Source: CAG-1031 sp964556785 (lineage in GTDB: Bacteria; Bacteroidota; Bacteroidia; Bacteroidales; Muribaculaceae). From it: DNA of 18,404 nucleotides. How positions within the stretch are numbered: position 1 is the stretch's first letter; every line of letters starts with the position of its first letter. Positions 5,690 to 12,389 of the stretch are shown here, piece by piece. Below the pieces are notes generated by a model, which saw nothing but the letters and a program-made list of their open reading frames with translations, was not told where the DNA came from and did not search any database. A program made the translations under genes and the position numbers. The DNA is taken from NCBI GenBank assembly GCA_964556785.1, contig CAZKXM010000035.1, positions 1 to 18,404 of the forward strand. Reading direction: 5' to 3'.

Positions 5690-6706
5690 ATGGAATTTAC
5701 CGCCAGTCAAATAGCCACTCTCGTGGGTGGTGTCGTCGATGGAGACGGCAATGCAACCGTCAACACGTTTGCAAAGATTGAAGAAGGACACCCCGGTGCT
5801 CTTACCTTTTTGGCCAACAGCAAATATACCCCCTTTATATATCAGACCAAGGCATCAGTTGTGCTGGTGCGCAAAGATTTCGAGCCCGAGAAGCCCGTCG
5901 AGGCAACTATGGTGAGAGTAGACGATCCCTACTCCACTCTGGCACATCTTCTTACCGAAGTCAGCCGGCTCGCCAATCCGCCGAAACGAGGCATCGAATC
6001 TCAGAGTTTCATTGCTGAAGGAGTCGAGGTGCCCGACGATGTTTATATCGGCGCTTTCGCCTACATTGGTAAAGGTGTCAGAATCGGTAAAGGCTGTCAG
6101 ATATATCCGCGCGCTTATATAGGCGACGGTGCATCGGTTGGCAATGACACGATTCTCTATCCGGGAGTGACGGTGTATGCCGGATGCCACATCGGAGCTC
6201 GCTGCATTATCCATGCAGGCGCAGTTATCGGTGCCGACGGATTCGGATTCGCGCCTGTAGGCGATCACTATGATAAACTGCCGCAGATCGGCAATGTTGT
6301 GATCGCTGACGACGTCGAGATAGGAGCAAACACCACCATTGACCGCGCCACGATGGGGTCAACCAGAATTGAAAAGGGCGTGAAACTCGATAATCTGATT
6401 CAGATTGCACACAACTGCGTTATCGGGGCAAACACCGTGATGGCATCGCAGAGCGGCGTGGCCGGCTCGACGCACATCGGCGAGCACTGCATGGTTGGCG
6501 GTCAGGTTGGCTTCGCCGGACACATCAAGGTTGGCGACAATGTTTCGGTCGGAGCTCAGTCAGGTGTTCCCAACAATGTTGAATCGGGATCACGCATAAT
6601 GGGGTATCCCGCTGTCGATGCACGGCGTTTTGCCCGTCAGACAGCAGCATTAAAGCAGATGACCGACATGATCGGACAGCTGCGTAGCATTCTCAAAGAT
6701 CAATAA
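5690..6706 (+). CDS. lpxD: UDP-3-O-acylglucosamine N-acyltransferase LpxD
   Basis: LpxD adds the second hydroxyacyl chain (from acyl-ACP) to UDP-3-O-acyl-glucosamine, the third step of lipid A synthesis, in the cytoplasm. The 338 aa are the standard length. The N-terminal uridine-binding domain (1-100) contains ALTFLANSKY (37-46). A left-handed beta-helix of hexapeptide repeats follows (about 108-310), and the catalytic His is H241 in QIAHNCVIG. A C-terminal helix closes the trimer. The ATG at 5690 is preferred over the TTG just before it. It is the first gene of lpxD - lpxC/fabZ - lpxA, with a 14-base gap to the next gene. Confidence 0.96.
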   Translation: MEFTASQIATLVGGVVDGDGNATVNTFAKIEEGHPGALTFLANSKYTPFIYQTKASVVLVRKDFEPEKPVEATMVRVDDPYSTLAHLLTEVSRLANPPKRGIESQSFIAEGVEVPDDVYIGAFAYIGKGVRIGKGCQIYPRAYIGDGASVGNDTILYPGVTVYAGCHIGARCIIHAGAVIGADGFGFAPVGDHYDKLPQIGNVVIADDVEIGANTTIDRATMGSTRIEKGVKLDNLIQIAHNCVIGANTVMASQSGVAGSTHIGEHCMVGGQVGFAGHIKVGDNVSVGAQSGVPNNVESGSRIMGYPAVDARRFARQTAALKQMTDMIGQLRSILKDQ

Positions 6707-6720
6707 AAATCATCACATAT

Positions 6721-8103
6721 ATGAAACAGATCACACTTGGCAAAGAATTCACGGTACGCGGCAAGGGATTGCACAGCGGCCTTGAGATCGAAGCCACATT
6801 CATGCCGGCCCCGGAGGGTCATGGATATAAGTTCAAGCGCACTGACCTCGAAGGTGAGCCCGTTATCGATGCACTGGCTGAGAACGTTGTTTCAACCGAC
6901 CGCGGTACGGTTATCGGGAAGGGCGACGTCAAGGTCGGCACTATCGAACACTCACTCGCCGCTCTCTACGCGCTTGGGATTGACAACTGTCTGATCCGTG
7001 TCAACGCTCCCGAAATGCCTATTCTTGACGGCAGCGCCTCAGAGTATGTCCGCAAGATTGGCGAGGTAGGAATGGTGGAACAGAATGCCGAGAAAGATTT
7101 CTATGTAGTGAAATCCAAAATCGAGGTTCGCGACGACACATCGGGTGCCTCAGTCACAGTGCTCCCCGATGAAGATTTTTCAATCGACGTGATGGTGTCG
7201 TTCAACTCACCGGTGCTCGACAACCAGTTTGCCACAATGGATAGTGTAGCCGGATTTACCGAGGAGATTGCTCCGAGCCGAACCTTTGTATTCGTTCGCG
7301 AGATCGAGCCTCTGGTGCAGAACAACCTCATCAAGGGCGGCGACCTGGACAATGCTATCGTGATCTACGATTCGCCCATGGACAAGGACAAGCTCGACAG
7401 CATTGCCGACCTGATGCATGTTCCTCATAAGGATGTGACCGAATTCGGCTACATCAACGATGAGCCTCTGCACGCGAAGAACGAGCCCGCACGCCACAAA
7501 CTCCTCGACGTTATCGGCGATCTGGCGCTGATCGGACGTCCGCTCCGGGGCAAAGTGACTGCGATTCGTCCCGGCCACAAGATCAACACCACTTTCTCAA
7601 AGAAGATACGCAAGGAGATCAAGCATCAGGACATGCAGGCGCCGAGCTATAATCCGAATGTCGCCCCTCTGATGGACAACATCCGCATCCGCGAGCTTCT
7701 CCCCCACCGCTACCCCATGCTGCTTGTCGACAAAGTGATAGAGATGGGCGAAAAACACATTGTCGGCGTCAAGAATGTCACTGCCAACGAGCCGTTCTTC
7801 CAGGGCCACTTCCCTCAGGAACCCGTTATGCCGGGAGTGCTGATGGTCGAGGCAATGGCACAGACCGGTGGCCTGCTTGTGCTCGGCACAGTCGATGATC
7901 CCGAACGTTATTCCACCTACTTCATGAAGATCGACAACGTGAAATTCCGTCAGAAAGTTGTGCCCGGCGACACACTCCTGTTCCACGTATCGTTCATGAC
8001 CGAGCTTCGCCGCGGTTGCGCCATGATGAAAGGCTATGCTTTTGTCGGCGAGAAGATTGTGTGTGAGTGCGAGTTCATGGCTCAGATTGTTAAAAACAAA
8101 TGA
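6721..8103 (+). CDS. lpxC/fabZ: Bifunctional LpxC deacetylase / FabZ dehydratase
   Basis: This 460-aa fusion joins two cytoplasmic enzymes. Residues 1-300 are LpxC, the zinc deacetylase that commits UDP-3-O-acyl-GlcNAc to lipid A. E76 and H77 lie in TIEHSLAAL, H259 and D263 in RHKLLD, and catalytic H286 in RPGHKINT. Residues 310-460 are FabZ, which dehydrates beta-hydroxyacyl-ACP. H363 (GHFP) and E377 (MVEAMAQ) are its active-site pair, after LLPHRYPMLLVDKV (326-339). The two activities draw on the same hydroxyacyl-ACP pool in opposite directions (LPS versus phospholipid). The fusion is known in Bacteroidota. All catalytic residues are intact. The stop overlaps the lpxA start (ATGA, 8100-8103). 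Confidence 0.97.
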   Translation: MKQITLGKEFTVRGKGLHSGLEIEATFMPAPEGHGYKFKRTDLEGEPVIDALAENVVSTDRGTVIGKGDVKVGTIEHSLAALYALGIDNCLIRVNAPEMPILDGSASEYVRKIGEVGMVEQNAEKDFYVVKSKIEVRDDTSGASVTVLPDEDFSIDVMVSFNSPVLDNQFATMDSVAGFTEEIAPSRTFVFVREIEPLVQNNLIKGGDLDNAIVIYDSPMDKDKLDSIADLMHVPHKDVTEFGYINDEPLHAKNEPARHKLLDVIGDLALIGRPLRGKVTAIRPGHKINTTFSKKIRKEIKHQDMQAPSYNPNVAPLMDNIRIRELLPHRYPMLLVDKVIEMGEKHIVGVKNVTANEPFFQGHFPQEPVMPGVLMVEAMAQTGGLLVLGTVDDPERYSTYFMKIDNVKFRQKVVPGDTLLFHVSFMTELRRGCAMMKGYAFVGEKIVCECEFMAQIVKNK

Positions 8104-8882
8104 TCGAAATGTCTGACTACCCCGTTTACATTCATCCTGATGCAAAGATAGCCGACAACGTTGAAATCGGCCCCTTCTCGGCCATTTCTGCCAATGTTGA
8201 GATCGGTGAAGGAACAAGAATCATGAATAATGTCACGATTCTTGACGGTGCCAGAATTGGGCGTAACTGCCTTGTGTTTCCTGGAGCCGTGATTGCCGGC
8301 ATACCTCAGGATCTAAAGTTCAAAGGAGAGGAGACTCTTGCCGTTGTGGGCGACAATACCGTGATTCGTGAATGTGCCACGGTTAACCGCGGAACCGCTT
8401 CAAAAGGAATTACGAAAGTTGGCAGCGGCTGTCTTATCATGGCTTACAGCCATATTGCCCACGATTGCGCTGTAGGCAACAACGTGATTGTGGCAAATGC
8501 ATCGCAACTTGCCGGCGAAGTTGTTGTCGACGACTTTGCTGTGATAGGCGGCGGCACACTCATCCATCAGTTCTGCCATATCGGGTCATACGTCATGATT
8601 CAGGGTGGCGCTCTGATCAATAAAGATATCCCTCCCTACATCAAGGCTGCCCGCGAGCCGATATCTTATGCAGGACTGAATCTGATCGGTCTGCGTCGTC
8701 ACGGTTTCACTCCCGAGCAGATTCACGAACTTCAGGATATCTACCACATCCTTTTCCAGAGCAAACGGAATGTAACCGACGCGATTCACACTATTGAGAG
8801 CACACTGCCCGATACACCCCTGCGCCGTCAGATTTGCGACTTTGTCAGCGCCAGCGAGCGAGGCATCCTCAAAGGTTACTAA
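8100..8882 (+). CDS. lpxA: UDP-N-acetylglucosamine acyltransferase LpxA
   Basis: LpxA catalyses the first lipid A step, the reversible transfer of a hydroxyacyl chain from ACP to the 3-OH of UDP-GlcNAc. At 260 aa it has the usual length. Hexapeptide beta-helix repeats span about 10-190, followed by a helical C-terminal domain (LNLIGLRRHGFTPEQIHELQ, 194-213). The catalytic histidine is H121 in SHIAHDCAVGNN, with H118 beside it. The ATG at 8100 overlaps the previous stop by four bases, while an ATG at 8109 (MSDYP) is nearly as good a start. It is the last gene before the terminator at 8910. Confidence 0.96.
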   Translation: MIEMSDYPVYIHPDAKIADNVEIGPFSAISANVEIGEGTRIMNNVTILDGARIGRNCLVFPGAVIAGIPQDLKFKGEETLAVVGDNTVIRECATVNRGTASKGITKVGSGCLIMAYSHIAHDCAVGNNVIVANASQLAGEVVVDDFAVIGGGTLIHQFCHIGSYVMIQGGALINKDIPPYIKAAREPISYAGLNLIGLRRHGFTPEQIHELQDIYHILFQSKRNVTDAIHTIESTLPDTPLRRQICDFVSASERGILKGY

Positions 8883-8909
8883 GATATAACAATCACAGTA
8901 AATACACGC

Positions 8910-8947
8910 GGGGCGGCTCTGAATCAGAACCGCCCCGTTTGTTTCTT
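8910..8947 (+). terminator. Intrinsic terminator after lpxA
   Basis: A GGGGCGG/CCGCCCC stem of seven pairs, one mismatch, then four more pairs closes a three-base loop (8910-8936), followed by a T-rich tail (8938-8947). It sits between the convergent lpxA and DUF3127 genes and should end lpx transcription. The minus-strand side is less T-rich but may also stop the opposite transcript. Confidence 0.85.
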
Positions 8948-8965
8948 ATCGCACCTGAAGCCGTG

Positions 8966-9370
8966 TCAGAACGGAAGGTTGTCAGGCGAAGTAGCCGAAA
9001 GATCCACTGGTGTGGGAGGTGCAGCGGGAGTATCGTAGCCACCGGGCATTCCGCCGGGAGCTGCTCCGAAGGGATCGGCTGCAGAAGGCATCGAGCCGTC
9101 GGCGCCTGCCTTTTCAGCTTTCCATGCACGAACGTCGGTATACCAGCGGCCGTTGTACTCACGGCTTTCAAGGTCAAACGACACTTTCATAAGGTCGCCA
9201 ACCTCCATCTTATATTGGTCAATACGATCGCCGAAGAAGTTGAAGCACACTTTCTTGGGGTATGTCTCCTGCGTTTCGAGAACATACTCTTTTTTGCGCC
9301 ATGCGTTTCCGGAACGCGATGTGCCCCCTTGTTCGGGAAGCGACTGGATAATTTTTCCGGTAATTTCCAT
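8966..9370 (-). CDS. DUF3127 single-stranded-DNA-binding-like protein
   Basis: This 134-aa protein has an OB-fold-like N-terminal domain (1-85: MEITGKIIQSLPEQ, GNAWRKKEYVLETQ, FGDRI, GDLMKVSFDLESREYNGRWY, TDVRAWK). A Gly/Pro-rich flexible linker (about 95-125) and the tip SPDNLPF follow. The family is DUF3127, common in Bacteroidota. The build, an OB domain plus a disordered linker and an acidic-hydrophobic tip, copies SSB, whose DDDIPF tip recruits repair proteins. Nucleic-acid binding is therefore likely, but I infer it and cannot show it. It has its own promoter (9406-9436) downstream of the secreted-protein gene and converges with lpxA. Confidence 0.8.
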   Translation of the reverse strand: MEITGKIIQSLPEQGGTSRSGNAWRKKEYVLETQETYPKKVCFNFFGDRIDQYKMEVGDLMKVSFDLESREYNGRWYTDVRAWKAEKAGADGSMPSAADPFGAAPGGMPGGYDTPAAPPTPVDLSATSPDNLPF

Positions 9371-9405
9371 TATATTATGTGAATGTATGAATTATTTGTC
9401 TAAGG

Positions 9406-9436
9406 CAAATTTAGAAAAACTATTTCACTTTATCAA
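9406..9436 (-). promoter_or_regulatory. Promoter of the DUF3127 gene
   Basis: On the minus strand TAAATTTG (9406-9413) fits TAnnTTTG, and TTG (9434-9436), in TTGA, lies at the expected distance as a weak -33. The predicted start near 9400 leaves a leader of about 30 bases. The -33 end overlaps the stop of the upstream gene. Confidence 0.6.
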
Positions 9437-10738
9437 GAATTTTTTTGATACGGTGTGACCGTCGCTTCCACCATACCGCACAATGTAGACCCCGGCAGGC
9501 AGGTCGGAAACATTTATTGAAGCATGATTACGGTTAACACGGCGCGACCTAACCGGCATTCCTTCGAGATTAAAAATATCAATGCTCCCGATCACTCCGC
9601 GCGATTTGATAACAAGCAGACCGTTTGCACAGGTAACACTTGCATCATCAATACTCGGCAACAACGAATCGTCGATAGCGCGTGAGACAACCGCGGCGGC
9701 TACAGGTTCACTCTCGCCATGATTCAGATCCCATGAGGTTACAGAAAACCGGCGGTAAGGATCAGAAGAAGGGATCGTGACAGAATTTCCGTTGACACGC
9801 CCTATCAGCTGCCGCCCGTTCTCATATACGGTATAGTAAGTAACAGGAGCATCCGCATCGTTCCAACGAGGTGCATTCCACGACAGGACATATTCCTTTC
9901 CGTCATACTCCTGTCGAACCTCGTCAGGAACATCAGGTGTCGTGGGCAAAATGTCTCTTGAAGGGAGGTGTGCGAAATCACTGAACACCGTCGATGCAAT
10001 TCTGGCAGCTGTGACGGGATCGGGATTATCCCACGCAATTCCCTGCGATCCGGTCATTATCCTTGATGCCGACGCTCTGGTGATATCGTCATACACAACC
10101 GTCACCCCCGGCGTCGCGCCCCATTGCTCATCAATCAACCGAACGGGAAACGATGAATCAGGGGTGAGCACCACATTCTCAATAATTCCATTCTTAAGCA
10201 AACTGTTCGCCAAACCTTTCACCCTACCCTCACGGTCAGGAGTGGCGCGCAGCCACAACCGAGTGCGCGGAAACTCGTTGACAAGCTCGAGAGTCAGAGA
10301 GTCGATCAAGTCATACACTTCATCATCAGTGAGGTCGCCCAGATAGACCGGATCGAGCATCACTCCGTCGAAATCATATAGAACCAGCAGTTCGCGATAA
10401 ACGGCAGTGTCATCGAGCGACCGGGGTGTTACAACTGCAATAGCTTCGAGATGAGAGGCATGGGCTGCGTCGATCATTCTCTCAACCACATCCTCCCGGG
10501 CAATTGAAGCAACCGGCGCTGTCTTAGCGTAAGCCGATTGCCATGCGACACCTGATGGGGTCTGCATGTTTATCAACACCGTATTGAAGTTAGCATCCGA
10601 GACCCGTTCAACAGCTGCAACCGAATGCGACGCATCGATAGACGGAGCAAGCCACGCTGCCCGCACTTCGCGGTTCGGCTGGCCGGCGTTTGCAAGCACA
10701 GCGCCGATCATGGACAATGAAACAAGGAATGCCTTCAT
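9425..10738 (-). CDS. Secreted GHL10-like protein with FN3 and type IX sorting domains
   Basis: The ATG at 10738 gives 437 aa, starting with a signal peptide (1-18, MKAFLVSLSMIGAVLANA). The frame is open to 10888, but only the internal ATG gives a secretion signal. Residues about 22-265 resemble the glycosyl-hydrolase-like GHL10/DUF187 barrel: EVRAAWLAPS (24-33), NFNTVLINMQ (50-59), MIDAAHASHLEAIAVVTP (88-105), DGVMLDP (124-130). The last motif lacks the second acidic residue often seen in relatives, so catalysis is doubtful. An FN3-like domain spans about 268-345. The C-terminus (about 375-437), with IDIFNLEGMPV, LPAGVYIVRY and KKFLIK, is a type A sorting domain for the type IX secretion system. 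The product should reach the cell surface or medium. Its substrate is unknown. Confidence 0.75.
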   Translation of the reverse strand: MKAFLVSLSMIGAVLANAGQPNREVRAAWLAPSIDASHSVAAVERVSDANFNTVLINMQTPSGVAWQSAYAKTAPVASIAREDVVERMIDAAHASHLEAIAVVTPRSLDDTAVYRELLVLYDFDGVMLDPVYLGDLTDDEVYDLIDSLTLELVNEFPRTRLWLRATPDREGRVKGLANSLLKNGIIENVVLTPDSSFPVRLIDEQWGATPGVTVVYDDITRASASRIMTGSQGIAWDNPDPVTAARIASTVFSDFAHLPSRDILPTTPDVPDEVRQEYDGKEYVLSWNAPRWNDADAPVTYYTVYENGRQLIGRVNGNSVTIPSSDPYRRFSVTSWDLNHGESEPVAAAVVSRAIDDSLLPSIDDASVTCANGLLVIKSRGVIGSIDIFNLEGMPVRSRRVNRNHASINVSDLPAGVYIVRYGGSDGHTVSKKFLIK

Positions 10739-10751
10739 ATCTACTAAACAA

Positions 10752-10782
10752 CAAATATAGCCATTTATTCTTTCCCGACCAA
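10752..10782 (-). promoter_or_regulatory. Promoter of the GHL10-like gene
   Basis: On the minus strand TATATTTG (10752-10759) matches TAnnTTTG. TTGG (10779-10782) lies 19 bases upstream as an imperfect -33. The implied transcript start is only about 8 bases before the ATG at 10738, so the leader would be very short. Confidence 0.6.
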
Positions 10783-10791
10783 GATTTTTTG

Positions 10792-10799
10792 TAAATTTG
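10792..10799 (+). promoter_or_regulatory. -7 element of the DUF695 gene
   Basis: TAAATTTG fits TAnnTTTG. The region 19 bases upstream (around 10769-10774, TCTTTC) is only a weak -33. The leader to the ATG at 10849 would be about 43 bases. The element is back to back with the promoter of the divergent secreted-protein gene. Confidence 0.5.
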
Positions 10800-10848
10800 C
10801 AAATGAGAGTATGATAATAAATATCTAATAGCCACAATCTTATTATTG

Positions 10849-11289
10849 ATGGAGAAGGATCAGAAAGGCGATTGGTGGACGGCACCAACTTTGGGCGATA
10901 AAGGCGGAACGGTTATGGTTACCGGCCGAAAGGATGTGTCGCGTTTCCGCGATAAGGGAAAAATGCCGATCCGTGTTGAGGTGTCGTGGAACTATGAAGG
11001 CGATGCAGACGGTATGCCCGATAAAGACACATCAGAGCTTATGGAACAGGTGCAAAGCGCTTTGCTCGATGCTTTTGACCGCGACCCTGTGGCCGTGATG
11101 ACAGGAATTTTCACCGGTGACTCTGAGCGCACATGGGTGTTCTATACGGGAAGCACCAATATTTTCGGACGCAAGCTCAACGAGTGTCTGGCATCATTTC
11201 CCGTTCTGCCCCTGAAGATTTATTGCGAGAACGATCCCGGCTGGGAACAATACGATGAAATGGCACAGGCTGAAGTGCCTATATCCTGA
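10849..11289 (+). CDS. DUF695 domain protein
   Basis: This is a 146-aa soluble protein with no signal peptide. The ATG at 10849 is used rather than a TTG three bases earlier. The fold family is recognised from RVEVSWNYEG, GIFTGDSERTWVFYTGST and IYCENDPGWEQYDE, the last being the DP.W..Y signature at the end of DUF695. The molecular role of DUF695 is not established. It stands alone on the plus strand, divergent from the secreted GHL10-like gene, and its tail overlaps hemW by 11 bases end to end. No terminator is visible. Confidence 0.78.
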   Translation: MEKDQKGDWWTAPTLGDKGGTVMVTGRKDVSRFRDKGKMPIRVEVSWNYEGDADGMPDKDTSELMEQVQSALLDAFDRDPVAVMTGIFTGDSERTWVFYTGSTNIFGRKLNECLASFPVLPLKIYCENDPGWEQYDEMAQAEVPIS

Positions 11290-12385
11290 TAAGGTCAACC
11301 ATCACAGCGTCGCTCACAAGCCATGCGGCTTCCGAGAAACGCAGGGATGTGCCGTCGTATATCAAATCGCCTGATGAAATGTGAGGAGCAGCACTCTTAA
11401 TAAGACTGTCAGCAAAGGCTGCCCCGAACTCTGCTTTAACTCTCCTCAGGTCAGTTCCTTCAGCTGTTCGGAGTCGTGTGATCACCATGTCATTGAACCG
11501 ATTGTCGACACTTTCCTCCTCCTTACAGAAAAAACCTTTTCCACCACACTCAATATAGCGCCTTATATCAGCAGGATTGAAGCCGCGTGACTCCTGTGTA
11601 AGGCTATGGGCCCCCGTCCCGAGCCCGATATACAGCTCATTGTTCCAGTAGCCTGAGTTGTGACGCGACCTGAAGCCGGGCTTAGCAAAGTTTGAGATCT
11701 CATAATGCTCCATACCGGCAATGCGTGTCCTGTCAATCAAGCTTCTGTACATTTCAACGAGGGTATCATCGTCGGTCTCTCTGATTTTTCCAGAGGCGCG
11801 CATTGCGGAGAACAATGTCTTCGGCTCGTATGAGAGCATGTAAGCCGAGAGGTGTTCAGGTTTCAATTCAAGCAGGAGGCCAAGAGAACGGTTCCATGTA
11901 TCGAGTGTCTGCCCCGGCAGGCCGTAGATAAGATCAAGGGAGATATTGTTAATACCGGCCGATCTTAGAAGATTGAATGCTTCAACAGCTTTTGCCGATG
12001 TGTGGCGCCGGCGCGCGGTCTGCAGTTCGGAATCAATTAACGACTGCACCCCCATGCTGACGCGATTGACAGGTGAACTTCCAAGAAACTCTGCGAATTC
12101 GGCCGTTACGTCCTCAGGGTTAACCTCGATTGTAAATTCCTCCACATTATCGAGCGGAAGAATCTTGAACAGCCGTGACAAACGATCCCTGCCAAGAACG
12201 GATGGTGTGCCTCCGCCAATATACACCGTAGGATATGTCCACCCTCTGTCAATTCGCTCGGCAATTTCTCCTTGAAGTGCCGTCAGATAATCATCGGCCA
12301 GATCGATCCGGGCCACCGAATGGAAATCGCAGTAGCCGCACTTCGACCTGCAGAAAGGGATGTGAACATATATTCCCGCTCTCAT
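11279..12385 (-). CDS. hemW: HemW, radical-SAM heme chaperone
   Basis: This 368-aa radical-SAM protein was long labelled coproporphyrinogen III oxidase. The HemW branch is instead thought to bind heme and insert it into respiratory proteins. HIPFCRSKCGYCDF places the 4Fe-4S ligands at C12, C16 and C19 and lacks the fourth Cys typical of true HemN. GGGTPSVL, the SAM-binding glycine motif, and EHYEISNFAKPG followed by RHNSGYWN are HemW signatures. The open frame extends to 12547, but the added 54 residues overlap the previous gene and precede the conserved start, so ATG 12385 is taken. It begins four bases after the stop of the AddB-like gene and is the last gene of the operon. Confidence 0.93.
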   Translation of the reverse strand: MRAGIYVHIPFCRSKCGYCDFHSVARIDLADDYLTALQGEIAERIDRGWTYPTVYIGGGTPSVLGRDRLSRLFKILPLDNVEEFTIEVNPEDVTAEFAEFLGSSPVNRVSMGVQSLIDSELQTARRRHTSAKAVEAFNLLRSAGINNISLDLIYGLPGQTLDTWNRSLGLLLELKPEHLSAYMLSYEPKTLFSAMRASGKIRETDDDTLVEMYRSLIDRTRIAGMEHYEISNFAKPGFRSRHNSGYWNNELYIGLGTGAHSLTQESRGFNPADIRRYIECGGKGFFCKEEESVDNRFNDMVITRLRTAEGTDLRRVKAEFGAAFADSLIKSAAPHISSGDLIYDGTSLRFSEAAWLVSDAVMVDLIRI

Positions 12386-12389
12386 TGCA

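Noticed and set aside
10739..10888. Upstream start for the secreted GHL10-like protein
   Set aside because: It would bury the signal peptide 50 residues inside the protein and read through the promoter region.
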